From assembly GCA_013396755.1 (NCBI GenBank), contig VWZF01002534.1, forward strand, positions 1,412,764 through 1,476,763: a stretch of DNA of 64,000 nt, read 5' to 3'. Below the pieces are notes generated by a model. It was not told the DNA's origin, ran no database searches, and saw only the letters and a program-made list of their open reading frames with translations. Numbering within the stretch: the first letter of the stretch is position 1; each line of letters opens with the position of its first letter. Origin of the DNA: Sclerurus mexicanus (lineage: Eukaryota; Chordata; Aves; Passeriformes; Furnariidae). Below are positions 1 through 14,240 of the stretch, piece by piece. Position numbers and translations under genes: made by a program.

Positions 1-2018
1 GAGGAGAATGACTTAACGCCCAATTATCCTGCAATTTACACCAAAAATATTGTAAATTGCATCTCTCATGTAAATGATTTCAAATGAGGATTCATTAACA
101 CAGGTGACTTTGCTTGCCAAGGCTCAGCTGGCTCTGGGGACTCATCAGTTGTCCTCGGTGGGGGATACACACATTGATGAAGAGGGGGAGAAAGGCACAG
201 GCATAAATCCACCAAGAGCTCTCATTCATAAGCTAAAACAACAAAGCCAGCCCGAGCAACTTGCACAGCCCAACATTAACAAGCCCTGTCAGCAGCACCT
301 CTGTGTCCTCACTGATATTTAAACGTTAGATAAATCCAAATTTCACTTTGTTGTTATTTATGGCCAGGCACATCTGTCTCCCTTTATGTTCGCGTTCATT
401 TCAATAAGTAGTTTGCAACGCATTAAAAATGTTAAATGAATATTAATAATATGAATTTGGGTGACAAAAAGCACTGAGCCAAAAGGAAAGAAGTTATTAT
501 GGGACTCTTAAGGGTTATTTCAGCTCCCTCCTGCCAGGGCAGGACCCTTTGGTGGAGAGAAGGTGAGGAGCAGCAGCCCAGGCTGCAGCCAGCACAGTTC
601 TTTGCAAAGCGAGCATCCCAAGGCTGAGGATGGGTGTTTTCTCTGTGCTCCCTCTTTGCCCACTCTTTGACAGGAGCACAAAACCAACCACAGCTCGTTC
701 TCCTTTAAACAGATTATTCTGCTTTTCCCTCTGACCAGTTAACTGATGGGAATGGATGACCAGCACAGGTCAGTGGGGTGTGGGCAGCTCTCTGCTGTTT
801 TGTGCCTCAGCCCATCCCGATCATTATCTGCTCAGCTTCGCATTGATCTTGTTCCACACATTCCTGCAAACAGCAGGAAATTGGATAGAAGGATTCCATG
901 TACAGTTTATAAACAAGTTAAAGCTGCCAACTATCTGAAAGTATTGAAATTCAGATTGTGGTCATTCAGGGTGAGTCCTTGTGAATTCATACACTGAGCT
1001 CAAGGAGCCTTCTCCTTCAAAACAAGCCACGGCCAAAAAAAAAAGGGAGGGGAAATAATTTTAAAACCGTAACTAATTCCACTGTAACAATATTCCTGTC
1101 CCTTTAGATTGCCAGAGCTTGAAGCAGGAGTGAAAACCTGGCAGCACACCTGCTCTTGGCACTGCTGCAGGACTTCTGGGCATCGCTTCCCTGCTTCACA
1201 AATCACCTGTGTGCTTTGGGCTTTTCGGGAGAGCTCAAGGAAGCCCAGCTCTTAATGAATTTTCAGTGGGCTTTGGATGCCTACCCCGGTCAGAGTCCTT
1301 GGAGAGATGTTTTATTACATTTGGAAGGCTCTGCACCATTCAGGAGGAGTGTTCAGCTTTATCATTTTGCTGTGGAGGTTTCAGGCGGGGCAGAAGGTGC
1401 CATGGACAGGGCAAAGAGCAAAGCTGCTGCAGAGCTCTGGGGCTCCTGGCAGCAGGGAAAGCAGGTGCTGCCCAGGGGGTCACTGTCCTTAAAGCAGGTG
1501 CCACGGTGCCCTCACCCTTGTCCTGCCTCTGCTCGGGTCAGATGAGGGGAAGGATTCGTTCCTCTCCTGCAATTCTTGGTCGTTTTGGACCAGGAGCACC
1601 GAAAGGCTACAGCCCTGACTCACCAACAGCCCCCACTGTGAAGCTAATTCAAAGCACTCCCGTTGTGGTCCTGTAAATGAATGGCCTTACTCACGTAATA
1701 ATGCTTGTGAAGTGCTCAGGCAATGGCTGTTCCAGGGCCTCGTTCCTGGAATGATGGATGAGTAATTCCGAGGCCCTGCTTTCGCTGTCTCGCAGGAACA
1801 GTAGTCATGAGGGGGTTTTTTGGGAGCAACTGGTGCCTGCTTGTTGTAACTTCATTACGAGCTTTTGGTTGGAGTCCCCGTAAATCTAAACTGGCAGGAT
1901 CTCATTCCCTCCAGCTGAACAATGCCTGTTCGCACCAGTGGACACATCGGTCTATCCTTTGTCTTGGGAATTTTCCTCACGGTCTCCAAACCCAACACAT
2001 CCTGCAAACTTCAGATGG
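1..2018. other. Intergenic, no gene seen
   Basis: Single-copy sequence with no recognisable coding exon, RNA gene or repeat. Short open frames exist, the longest about 155 codons in the GC-richer stretch near 1200-1680, but none shows a protein family I recognise and none is bounded by convincing splice sites. By synteny this is the far flank of PFDN4, towards the expected DOK5 side. Confidence 0.6.
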
Positions 2019-2515
2019 CACAGGATCATTGAACAGTTTGGGTTGGAAAGGACCTTAAAGATGAGCACCTTCCACCAGCCCAGGTTGCTCCAAGCCCCGT
2101 CCAACCTGGCCTTGGACACTCCCAGGGATGGGGCAGCCACAGCTTCTCCGGGCACCCTGTGCCAGGGCCTGCCCACCCTCAGAGGAAAGGGTTTTTTCCT
2201 AATGTTTAACCTAACCCTGCCCTCCATCAGTTTGCAGCCATTCCTCCTTGTCCTGTCCCTCCAGGCCCTTGGAAATTTGCCTCTCCATCTTTCTTGTAGC
2301 TCCTTCAGGTCCTGGAAGGCCACAGTTAGGTCACCCCAAAGCTTCTCTTCTCCAGGCTGAACAATCCCAACTCTCCCATCCTTTCCTCCCAGCAGAGCTG
2401 CCCCAGCCCTCTGACCATCTTGGTGCCTCCTCTGGACTCTCTCCAGTGGCTCCATGTCTTTCTGCTGGGCCCCCAAGGCTGGAGGAAGCTCTGCAGGGGG
2501 GTCTCCCCATGTCAG
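2019..2515 (-). mobile_element. CR1 LINE fragment (3' end)
   Basis: Read on the minus strand this has the familiar CR1 3' region: an internal part with 'gaggcaccaagatggtcagag', the 'ggcagggttag' block, 'cagggtgcccggagaagctg', 'ccaaggccaggttggacggg', and the terminal block ending in 'aaggtcctttccaaccc'. It is 5'-truncated and the usual short ATTCTATGATT-type tail has decayed. An open frame of about 200 codons crosses it on the minus strand, but this is chance openness in the CR1 3' region and not a host gene. Boundaries are by eye. Confidence 0.88.
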
Positions 2516-5500
2516 GTACTTGTCCACAATTGATCTTTTACTGCAGGAGCTCACACAGGATCTAGAGTTTCCCTGCAGATGGTGGGGGCAGCAGTAATGA
2601 CATCCAGGCTGCCAGGGCAGCTCCTTGGGCCATCAGCAGGTTTCCTGGCAGCTTCCTTGTCAAGCAACCCCTTACTTGTCAAGCAACCCCTTAATCTGGA
2701 GAGATGTCACCAACTAATACATTTCTTTCTGGCAGCTCGCTCCCTCTTTCTGAGCATCCTGCACCTACACATCAGGCCAGTGGTGCCTTTGTCACTTGAT
2801 GAAAACATGGACAACGTATCACCCATAAAACACGTGGATGTGTTGGTGGCTCCTGGGGGCAGGTTGTGTCCCCTCGGCCGGGTCGAGCAGACCAAACAGC
2901 TCCTTGGTTAACTGGAAGCCTGCCCAGGAGATTGATGGATCACTGAGATTGATGAGCGTTATGGAAAGAAAACTCTAACTCCCAGCTGTGGTTCAGCTCA
3001 GGATAGCAAAAGTAACGCTTATATTTAGTCCTGGCAATAAATAATGGATGAGTGTTACCATGGCAGTTCAGCAGCGATCGGGGCTGGAACAGGCGCTGCT
3101 GTCAGCCCTGCTCCGTCTGCTCAGCCCTCGCACTCCCCGACACTTCATTTCCTCCACTTGAACCAAATGTTATTTCCTCTGAGCAAAATCAGCAGTTTCT
3201 ATTAGACTGACTTGGGGCAGATTTGCTAAAAAGCATTTCTGTGTAATGTTTAGCGCCGCCCAAAATCTCCTCGGCACGTTTTCCTCTTTGTTTCAAAGCA
3301 GAGAAGGAATGTTTGCCAATAAAGGGGGAATCTAGTCGTCTTTATAACTGTGCTTCACTGGTGGGTGTTTTCAGAGCAAAACACACAATTACTACTTTTA
3401 AAGGTCCAGTTGTGAGCTCTCTACCTTTAAAAGAGAAAGCAAGTGTTGATTTTGATCAGTAAAATTCTTCAGTGGTTTTTCTCCAGAAGCTTTTTCCCCC
3501 TTGTATGTATCCATCTTAAATTAAGGAATTGCATTGTTACAGAGCCTTGGAAACACTGACAGAAATAAATACAATATCTAGTGGTATCTCTAAGTCTGTT
3601 TTAGACAAGTTCATGTGTTACCACCTCTTAAAACTGGATTGCAAATGTGAAAAGTAGAAGCTTCTTAAAGCCCCAGCCCCTTAAGATCGCTACTAATTAT
3701 TATTTTCTAATTTTGTAAATCTCCATTTCACAGTAATAACCAGAGCCTGAAAAACAGCTTGCTTTGAACCATCTTTTAGCTCCCAGAGACAGAATCTGCA
3801 GGACTAGAGTTTTGATTTAGTTTTGCACATTTCTTCTCAGCCCAAACAACCTGAGGAATCCCAGAAAACATTTTGCAGCTGATTCACTGCCCTATCTGGG
3901 CATTTTTTGCTTGTACCTTCACTTCTGGAAGAAAGGCAGAAAATTATTATACATATTTATGTTGACTTCACTTACTGACTCTTTTTTGGGGCTTGGAGTT
4001 AATGCTGCCAGCTAAGCAGGATGGAAAACCGATTAGTCTGCACTTAGTAACCTCACTGAACCTCAGCAGAATCACCAGGAGCAACAATAGAGTGCTCTCA
4101 TTTGTGAACTTTCTGGTCTAAAATTCCTAACTTAATCCAAAAGGAAGATTATCCTTTCATTCAACAAGTTGCAGTGGGGAAGATAAGCAATCATGCAAGA
4201 AGATTAGAAAGACTCCAAAATATCCTTGTAAAATAAACTATTAAGGCTTTGATGTTCCCTTATCTGCCAGTGAAAGATTCCCCAAACATTACAGAACATA
4301 AACAAGTGCATTTCAGAACTGAAAGACACTTTTTTTAGTGCCTGTGTGCACTTCTTTAGCCTTTACCAACTGAGCCAGTGCAACATACAGTCCAGTTTTT
4401 AAGCACAAACACAGTTGTGTTCAAGCTGCATCTACATTCAAAGAAAATCAATATTAAACAAGAAATTTGGCTCTGATAACGTTTATCAGAAGCAAGAGGG
4501 ATTTTTTACAAGAGCCTGGAGTGACAGGACAAGGGGGAACGGCTTCAGACAGACAGAGTAGGGTTAGATGGGGTATTAGGAAGAAATAAACTGCCATACT
4601 ACATGAAAGGCTCTTTCACCAACAAAACCATGTCCCATGCAAGGATGTCATGCTGTAATCTGTGTGTGCAGGCACATACGGAATTGGAATTTGGAATATT
4701 TCCAAAGTATTGGGCCAAAAAGTTTGCTCAAAACTAATGAACTAGAATCCCAAATCCAGTGTGATGAATTTCAAAGGCAAGTCATGAAGCTACAAATAAG
4801 ATCAAAAGGGGGTTCCAGGTTTATTAAAAAGATCTGCTTAAATGAAATGGAATAGCTGCAAATGGCCACATTGGCAGTGCTTTTCATTTAGAGAAGATTT
4901 CATATGGTTAATGGTAATTACAAAATATCTGACAAATTAACTCAAAGGAAGTGAAAATATATATGACAGATAAGAGCAAATATTACGTTACTGCTTCCAA
5001 CTCCCAAGCCTTTCAATGACAAGAATTTTAGAATCAGTCAGAAATTACCGTTTAAAACAAATGTTAGGAAAAAGCAGTATTTTGGGAGATGAAGCCATTG
5101 TAGTCAAAGCAACCAGCCAGTTTGATGTGCCCTGGAATTACGGATCAGATCAATATTCAAGACTTTTGTTAAAGTTAAGAATTAATAAAAACCTCAAACA
5201 ATCCAGTCAAAAATCACATTTGTGCTTCCCATTCCTTCCCCGTAACTGCTGCCACTGTCACACCAATCAGGTGTTGGGAAGAACTGGGTGAAGACCCATC
5301 TCTGTCATTCCAGAGAAAACACAACTTGCAGGAGCTGAACTGTCTGTGGCTCCACATCACCTCTTGAGAGATAAACCCCACTACTGCCTCTCCTTTCTGC
5401 AGTCACCCTGATGGCTTTTTGTCACAAAGCAGTGCAATCTTGGCTCTTGTCCTGACCTCAGCACGTTAAAACCAGTCCAAAGTCCAACAAAAGCCGTGCT

Positions 5501-8489
5501 GCCCTTCCGCAGTCTGCAAAAGGCAGCTCTGGGCTCAGCATCAGAAAGGGGCCCCGTTTGGGATGTGCCACCCCAAAGCCACACCGCAAAGAGGCTCCTT
5601 GGTGACCCCGAGCTTGCACAGGGGGGAAAGGACATGCACTCCTTTCCTTCAGCACAGAGAGAGGTCCTGGTGGCAGCATCTCCTGAGGGAGACACGCCTG
5701 TTTCATGCTTCAGAGCATGTTTGATTACCAGAAACACGTTGGCTGAATCCTTGCCAAGATAAGGAGCACAAGACAGTTTCAAACACCATTTGCTTAAGCC
5801 CCATAATTGCATTAAGCCCCACAATTCCTCTGTCACATAGGTAAATTGCTGGGGGGGGTTGTGTTCTGGAGTTTGGTTTTTCAGTTGTTTTTGGGTTCTT
5901 TCCTTCTCTTCAATCTACGGGTTCTGAAATGCAGGCAAAACGTTAAATCACCTTTTTTTTGTTTAATACACAATTTTAGTCTTTTGGCATTATCTCAGCT
6001 CTGCAAATGAGGATATGGAGCATTAGGAGCATGACACCCAGCCCAGACAACAGCTGGTGGAGGCTCTCACCTCTCCTGAGAGCCAACAGAAGGGAAAGCA
6101 GAGCAGCTTTGCAATAAGAAAATGATCCAAGACACACTGGGAGTTTAATGGGATTTGCATCAAACCTGTAATTCGTTGAATAAAAGAGAAAACAATAAGA
6201 CAAAGAGCTCCATTTGTCTCCTGGCTGATAAGGCTGGAAGTCAGTCGGGAAAAGCCCCATTCCTCAGGAGGAATTAACAAGGTTCCAGTGATCAACATCC
6301 CTAGTATTGAAGAGCAGGTTATGAACGAGGGAATCAGGAGAAAAAGATGTGGAGCAATCACAAAGAGGACCATATTTCATTTAGTTAAATGGATATTTGC
6401 ATTCCCCCAAGGGGGCTGTAAAAGCTGAGTGTGGCAGACGATTTGTCCTGTGTAAATGTAAGCAAACACTTCTGCACCGAGGGGATAAATCCAGCTCTCA
6501 CACCCAGCCCTCTCTTACCATCACTCTTTCAAAGGAGGCCGTACTGAATAAAAACGTTCCTTTAGTTTCCCTCCAGTTTTCCACCCGGGACTGCCAAGCC
6601 ATTCCCAGCACCACAGTCTGTGTGGGAGCCTCTTGGTGCCTGCTCAGAGGCGACACAAACCCAAGAAGGTGCCTGGTGGAGCATCTGCTCCTCTGCACCA
6701 CCTCATGCACTCTGCACTGCAAACCTGGATGTGATGTGCAGTGGGATGATTTAACCCCAACAGCTGCATTTTCTGCAGTTATTTTGATACAGCACAAGTA
6801 GGATGGGCTATCACAAAATGATTAATGCCACAAGGTACCCACCACGTCCTTTAGTCACACCAGAGCAGCCCCTGAATTTGAAGTCTGCACGGTCACAAGT
6901 GTCACTTGCTCCCAACACGGGGACCAAGAAGATGGGTGACATGGAGAGGAGGAGGATTTTATTAAAATGAACAAATTATTGGTGTGGCACAACGTTAAAC
7001 AGATGTCAGAGTGCAGACTGCTCATGTTTTAAACAACGCACCTTACATTTTGCCCTGGAGTAATGATTTATGCAATTAGGATGTTTTCTTCATCTAACCT
7101 CTCTCCCCATTCTCAGGTTTTCCAATCATCTTCATTACACTGAAACACCCTCAATGCAAAATTTATAGCAAGAGTCAAATCTCCAGGAAGTTAGCATTCA
7201 GTACCTTTTTTTTTTAAAGTACCTCAAATTAGAGGAATACAGACAACAGAATTATTTCACTGCTCAGTCTTGAAAATGTTGGAAGGACTAATTTTCAATG
7301 TCTCCATGCCATCCCTCTGATCCACCACAGAGATCACTGACAGCACTGTATGATGCTGTGCCTGAGCTACGTTCTGACATTCCTTAAGGATCATCCCCCT
7401 GTGTATTTTTTAGGACACTAAAAGAAATTTTTCTCAAGCCAAATCTATTCCTTCCCATCCCACTGATTCTCAGTCCGGAGCACATTATGAGGATCATGCT
7501 GCAGGGAACTGAATCACAATGGTTGGAAACCACAATCTGCTGCCACCTTCCTTTGATGGATGTGTTCATGAATATGGACCAGAGCTCCAGCACTCGCCTG
7601 TTGGGCCAAAGATGATCATCGTGTGGTTGTCACACCAGCATCCTAGCCCAGTTCCCAAGGAGAAGGAGCACAGCAGCATCTGCCATCACACTCAGAGGAG
7701 TTTCAGAGAATAGAGAGACTGTATAATTAACAAGTCAGCACCCTGCAACTACCCTGAGGCAACGTGAGAGCTAAAAATGACTGCAGAAACGCAAGGAGTG
7801 GCAGAAGGGCTCGTTATGTTCATTCAAATAATGAATTTGCTTCAAAGAATCAAGTGGAGCTGTTGTCTTAGTAACCCAGTTCGAGAAAGAAAACATTTCA
7901 GGAAGTTGGCACCGAGTCACATTAACATCTGCACACCGAGGCAGGCTGGCAGATCCAGGTTTCTGGAAATACCTGGCATGAATTATGTTGGAATTGAGCT
8001 AATGCTGAACCAAACAGAACCAAAGTTGCTTTTCTCCCTCACACTCCCCATTTCCAAAGGAGAGGCAGAAGAGGTAAAATTGGCTGCTCAGAACACACCT
8101 GACTTTGCTGTATTCTGGGTTTTAAATAAAGGCAAGCACAGCCCAGATAAGAAGAGGACCCTCCTCATGCCCAAACTCCCCATTCAGTCAATAAAACTCC
8201 CCAGTGACCAAAATCGGGTGTCACACATGGGACAGCATTTGCTGTTACCCTGTTTGAAAGGATTTTCAGCGTTATGCACTCAGAGCTGCAAGAGATGGTT
8301 ATCAAAATACTAACTAAAATAAGCAAGTGTGTTCAGGCAATGAACTGTGCAAGAGCTCCCTGTCACAGCAACGTGTGCTGCAATTACAACTTGTTAAAAA
8401 TACATCGTTTCCCTCAGGCTGAACCATCTGCAGGAAATTAACTCACCTTCCTGGACGAGCCAGGATGCCATGGGGCTGAAAAACCAGAT
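2516..8489. other. Intergenic, no gene seen
   Basis: About 6 kb without a recognisable gene. It contains a 19-bp tandem duplication near 2656-2693, long AT-rich stretches (roughly 3400-5250) and a GC-richer patch near 5400-5760. The longest open frame, about 178 codons at 7777-8313, has no domain that I recognise and no splice or promoter context. Confidence 0.6.
2656..2693. repeat. 19-bp direct tandem duplication
   Basis: The unit cttgtcaagcaacccctta is present twice without spacer. The two copies are identical, which suggests a recent local slippage or duplication. No function is apparent. Confidence 0.9.
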
Positions 8490-9004
8490 TTGTGGCCAGG
8501 ATAGGGTGGCCAGCAGGACCAGGGCAGGGATTGTCCCCTGTGCTGGCACTGATGAGGTCTCACCTCCAGGGCTGTGTCCAGTTTTGGGTTCCTCAGTTCC
8601 AGAAGGACATGGAGGGGCTGGAGTGTGTCCAGGGAAGGGAATGGAGCTGGAGCAGCAGGAGGGGCTGAGGGAGCTGGCTGGGGGTCAGCCTGGAGGAAAG
8701 GAGGCTCAGGGGGGACCTTCTGGCTCTGCAACTCCCTGACATGACAGGGGACCTGGGGCCAGTTTGGCTCTGCTCCCAGGGAACAGGGACAGGAGGGCAT
8801 GGAGGGGCAGGTGGGACATCAGAAGGAGTTTCCGCCTGGAAAGAGTGGTCAGGCCTTGGAAGGGGCTGCCCAGGGAAGTTTGGAGTGCCCAGCCCTGGAG
8901 GTGGCACTCAGTGCTCTGGGTTGGGGGACAAGGTGGGCATCAGGCACAGGGTAGGACTTGGTGATCTTGGACAGCTTTTCCACACTAAAGGATTCTGTGA
9001 TTTT
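8490..9004 (+). mobile_element. CR1 LINE fragment (3' end)
   Basis: Plus-oriented CR1 3' region of the subfamily with 'ggaggctcagg', 'gggctgcccaggga', 'ccctggaggtggcactcagtgctctgg', a 'ggacttggtgatcttgga' block and a terminal 'ggattctgtgatttta'. It is diverged from consensus as I remember it and is 5'-truncated. The several overlapping open frames on both strands here are repeat-derived. Limits are approximate. Confidence 0.85.
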
Positions 9005-11543
9005 AGGATTTACAGAGAAAAAGGAGAAAAAAAAAGAAAAAGAAAACCCCTCCAAACCAAAAATCAATCCTCAATAACAAATTCGTTCATAACCCTCACT
9101 GTTATTGGAAAAGAACAATTACTGTGGCAAATAGAAAGATTTAACTGGAGTGTTTGAAATGATCTCTGATGAGCAATATTTCATAAACATGCCCATATTT
9201 CATTAGTGTGCTCTGCAAACAGCAGAGAGCTCTGGAAGTGACTGCACAACAAATAATCTTTGCAGCACCACTTTGCTCTTCCAGTGATCTGAAACAATGG
9301 TGGAACAGCCAATAAAGCACTTCAGATCATCTGGGATCTCTTCCTGGAATTTTCAATGTGGTCCCCCAGTGCTTGTGAGCCTGAAGTTCAATTGGCTTTA
9401 GCGGTTTAAATGCAAAAGGAAGTTAATTAGTCATAAAAAAGGGTACATGATAAACATGACACCCCAATCTGTATTCAAATATGACTTCTCCTGGTCTAAA
9501 ATAGAAAGCAAAGCAATTAGCCAGCAAAGGCATTAACTGCTTGGGTTATTCAGTGTATAATGAGCAAATGCATCCACACTCCACTGTACTTGGCAATGCT
9601 GGCTTTCATTTACTTTTAATGCATTCATAACATTAGGGCTTGTTTACCGTTATGGTGATTAACAACAGAAACCAGACAAGGGAACAAGGGAAACCAGAGC
9701 AAACCCCACTCTCAGTTGCTTTACAAGACCAGGAAATTTATTGCGGGACCAGCATTTGGCCCACTGCAATTTCTGAACTTCAACCACAAGCAATTTAGCA
9801 AAGAGGCAATTTGAAACATTGAGCACCCCCTTCAAAGTGCATCGACTGTGCTGGTTGACCTGCTGCCTGTTTGACTTTGTGTCTTTTAAAATGTAAATAG
9901 GGGACTATCAAATATCTCCAGCTCATAGAACGTGTGGAAATAAACAACATTCTCACAGAGGGAGATGCAGGAGTGATGAATTCAGCAATGAATGACATCC
10001 AGCAGGAGACAAGGAGCTTCATGGCCTAAGGCAGAGCCACCGAGTGGCAAGGCAAGGACACTGAAAACAACCCCCTGAACTGGCCACTTCTTTCCAGAGG
10101 CACAAAGACAGCGGGCAAGCAGGCACCATCCCACTGCCGCTGGGCACCACACGTGCAGAACAACACCTTAAAGAGACAAAGATATTCAAAGGGGGAGCTT
10201 GCAAATCTGAACTCGAGCTCTTTACCCTAATCTGAATTGCATTGCTTTTCTTCTCCCTCTCTGAATATTAATTGGGATTTTTGACAGATACGTTTACCGT
10301 CAGGGAGATGAAAGATACGCCTGTCAGCTAATGTTCACAAGTCAGTCTTCAAGCTGAGAGATAAAATTAAAACCACTGCCATACCACCAGTTTCAAGCCA
10401 ACCTTAATATCACACCAAATACTTTGCAATTCAGCTGAATTAGAAGAAATTAAGCAAAGAATCCTTCACCTTGGCTAGAATTAGAGTTTTTACCGCAGCA
10501 CACTGTCCAGACACGTTTATACCCCAGATCTGGGGAGAAGGAAAGGGAGTTCACCAAAATATTAACGTGTCTTAAGTTCCCATGTTCAGAGCCAGGTTCT
10601 TGCTCCAACCCTACCAGGATGTTCGCTTGGATCAGCTGGAGCAGAGCATGACTTGGCCATCCTCTGGATGTCATGGATTGCTCCAGGCACCTGCTGCCAA
10701 GGGGGATTGTTCTCTCTGCTGGTTTTGCCCAAATTCTCACCCAGTTCTATCCTGGCAGAAGCAGCCAAACAATTTAACTGTCCCTTCTTAACCAAAGGTC
10801 CCTGTTCTCCTGTGAGAGATGACAGTGACAGCAACCACAGACAGCCGTCACACTCTTCAGCTCCTCACCCTCTGCCTCTTCCACACCCAGGAAAGGTTGA
10901 GTGAGAGCTTTTGGGATATAGGGACAACAGAGAGGGGACCTGTGCCCACCCCACCACCCACCAGGGAGGGTTTTCTTGGGAGAAGACCCAGCTTGGGGCC
11001 ATGGGATCTCAGTTCACCTCAAGAGCAAGGAATGGTCGAGTAAGTTCCTTTGAGACAGCGTGCCTGGTACTGGTGAATAATTGGATGAGACAGGAGAAGC
11101 CTGAGGCACTCCCGGGCCCCTCAAGTACTCCGAGCAAAACAAAGCAGGGTGATTTGCCACGCTGATTTATCTTGCGAGTGGCGCACATCAGCCTCGAACA
11201 TTTGTCAGCAGTGACTCACTCCGTGGTGACAGGTAGAAAGGTCAGTGTTTTCCTCTTCTTGGACAGAGTAAACTGAGGCTGCTGACACAAAACCACATTT
11301 CCAATTACTGGCTTCACAAAGAATCATCCCACCGAGTAATTCATCCCACCTTTAGCACAAAGAACCTGAGGCTGTTGGGAACAGAATTGGGTTTTCAAAT
11401 GCTCTGGAAAAATTAACTATTTAGGATCTGTTTAAAAGCATCCAGAATTAAGTGGGAAAGGCAGGTAGGTGGGGGCAGTGGAGAATACTGAGGGTAAAGG
11501 GAGTAAGAAGAGACTTCAGCAGTTTGAGCTTGGGAAATAAAAT
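9005..11543. other. Intergenic, no gene seen
   Basis: No exon or RNA gene recognised. The segment around 9400-9660 is AT-rich with several TAATTA/ATTA-type words and lacks repeat features, so it could be conserved regulatory sequence, but this cannot be judged without alignment to other birds. The 10.5-11.1 kb part is GC-richer with short chance open frames on both strands. Confidence 0.55.
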
Positions 11544-11631
11544 CATGAAATTATAGAATGGTTTGGGGTGGAAGGGAGCTTAGAGATCATTTCCTTCCAA
11601 CCTCCTGCCATGGGCAGACACCTTCTACTGG
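11544..11631 (-). mobile_element. Short CR1 3'-end fragment
   Basis: Reverse complement of a CR1 terminus: on the plus strand 'atagaatggtttggggtggaa' followed by 'gggagcttagagatcat', 'ccaacctcctgccatgggcag' and 'accttctactgga'. Only the last 90 bp or so of the element is present. Confidence 0.85.
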
Positions 11632-14240
11632 AGTATTTTCTATTTGATTACTGGTTGTAATTACACCCCAATTCCACAAGCTCCAGTTACTTTTGCTCCC
11701 AGAGAGAACAACCTCGCTAACACTGAATAGACTGTGTTGCCACATATTTTAGCAGACTCATGTTTTAATTGCCACAAGACTCCCAAAACTAAGAAATAAG
11801 ATAGAATCCCCCTTACAGAGTTCAAGGCACTTGACATCAAAGTTACAGCACTAAATACTGACAGAAAAAAAACTCCATCAAACCAGTTTGGGAATACTGG
11901 AGTAGAAAAGGTTTTTTTAGCCCAATCTCAGCAGTTTTATGAGAAGAGCAGGGAGCATTTTATGGTTTTTATAAGAGCCAGAACACCTGAACCTCCACAC
12001 CACACTCTAGCATGAAGTACTCTTTTTCCCAGCACCTTTAGTTGAAGTCCTCTGGATGGATTAGGAGTTCAGACCACAGGCCAGAGGATGCCATGGGCCA
12101 ACACTGGAACAGGTGTTCACTTCACTCTAAAGCCTGTTTCTTTTGAAACCTTGCAGAGTGGAGGTTTCCTGGGGGCAGGGAAGCAGAAGAAGGCAGGGCA
12201 GAATCAATCCGTGCAGCTTCTGCCAGCACAATGCCTGGCTCATGCATTTTCAGCAGCCAGCATAGGAATGAGTTCATTTGGAATTGAAATTAGCTGATTA
12301 TAATTTTTTTATTACTGGCTTCTGACCAAGCAAGAAAGTGCTTTCTAATATTCAGAACACACTGTACAATTTACTACTTTACAAACAATTGTAGAAACAA
12401 TATTATGATCACAAAATTATACTCTGGGTTTGATTCATTTAGATTAGTAACAGAAGCTGGGAAAAATGTAGAAAAAAATATATAAACTTGCAAAGTTTAG
12501 TGAAATTATCCCACAAGATTGTGCTCACCCCCCTACTTGCAATATTTCAGTAATAATTAATACAGTAGAACTTAATGAACCTGTTTGTTTTCTTTTTCAC
12601 TGACAAAGCTATGGTAGCATTGTCATGAAACCCCCACATCTCTGAGCACTTGAAAGAACTCCAGCATGAAGCTTTGCTTTGCACTGCAACATAGCCTGGG
12701 TGAGATTCTGACTAGAGGAATCAAAATTCAAGTTTTTGGGGCAATTCCAATTAAAAAAAATTGCAAAATCAGCAACAAACCTCTGGGCACTCGAGGGGGA
12801 GGATGGTGGATGGATAAGGAAGGCTCCTGTAAGTCATGGGAAGCTCCTTGCAATGGTTTAGGAGCTCAGGGGCATCAGGAGAGGCTCCAGACCAGCATCA
12901 TTTCAGAGCCACCAGAGAAGGAACCTGAGCCAGAGAGGTCCTTTACCTCCCTGCACCAAGGAGGGGGAGCGCGATGGATGAAATCCAACTGTGCCACAGC
13001 CACCTGCCAGGGAAGGTGAAAGGTCCTGCTGTTCCCAGGCTGAACACAAGCAGGAACAGCAGGAATTCTGCTCCAGTCTCATTTCCACACTGCTCAATAA
13101 ACAACCTCATCTTTAACAGAGCTGCTCTTGGTCTTTGCTCCCTCCAAAGTCCTTCAGAGGCAATTCCTGGCATTTTAAGGAACATTGTGTTTGGTTCTTT
13201 TGGAGAAGCTTCCCAAAAGTCTCCCTGCTTGGGTTATCAGCAGCCCAGGGGATGAAGTGGCCCTTCCTTCTTTAATGAAGGAGCAACCCTGCCAGGAGAG
13301 TGAACACAGAGGGGCAAAGCTGGTTATTCCTCAGGCTGGCTCCTCAAGGAGGCAAAGGAGAAGCTGGTGAGAACATGACAAGGCTGTTTGCTTCACACCT
13401 CCTGGAGATGCCCTTTCATTTCCTCCTATTTTCTGTTCAAAGATGTTGCTTCCCCAGTTTTCTGTCCACGCCAATATAGAAACAGGCTAACAAGTGTCCT
13501 GCGCTTCCCACGTGCATTCCCTGCCTCCCAAGAAGCCAAGAGCTGAGCTGGAGATGTAGATGTGCTCAAACCAAAAACATCTTTCCATTTCTTCTGCAGG
13601 TCCAGGGCTTCCTCAATGCTTTATAAACCCTGGCACAGCTTGTGCCAAAAATGGGGCCCTGCAGAGCTGTTTTGTGGCATCCAAGTCAGAGGTTAAAAAA
13701 GAAATGCAAAAATTCCTTATGGCTGGATCATCAGAGCCATGAGATAATGAGATAAATTCTTTCAAGGGACAACTAAAAGAATACATAATTAGATAAAAAC
13801 AAATTATAATGCTATTGAATGATTTTAATGAAAGTCATCTGAAACATTCATTTCAGGAGCAAATAGTCCACATTAAGCTATCAGAGATGCAAACGGCTAA
13901 AAGCACAATGGGACATTTGGGAAAGAGCATGTTATCTTAGTATCATAAATCTTGTGGAGTGCAACCAGCTTGAAGAGGAAAATAGATCCCTGCACCAAAT
14001 TTACATCGAAATTGTCAGAATTAAGGAAGATCTGTGAAAGATACTGCACTGTATCACTCCATTTCCCTAGTCAGGATCTGACAGAAAGGTCTTTCTTTCC
14101 ACATTTGTGATACTTGGATGAAAGAGAAGGATTTGTAATTTCAGAAGCCCCAGCAAAACCCCTGTAGCTCCTGCCTTACATTGGTATTTATGCAATACAT
14201 AGATATTTATGCAATACACCGATATATTTAATAACTGGCT
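11632..14240. other. Intergenic, no gene seen
   Basis: Single-copy sequence without recognisable exons. The stretch 13750-13990 is AT-rich, repeat-free and carries several ATTA/TAAT words. A 19-bp tandem duplication with the core tatttatgcaataca occurs near 14185-14222. Confidence 0.55.
14185..14222. repeat. 19-bp imperfect tandem duplication
   Basis: The core tatttatgcaataca occurs twice, 19 bp apart, directly upstream of a CR1 fragment. No function is inferred. Confidence 0.8.

Noticed and set aside
1952..2554. Minus-strand open frame of about 200 codons
   Set aside because: It coincides with a CR1 3' region. No reverse transcriptase or endonuclease motif is present and similar translations occur in other CR1 copies.
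7777..8313. Open frame of about 178 codons
   Set aside because: No recognised domain, no splice or promoter context; this length occurs by chance in 64 kb.
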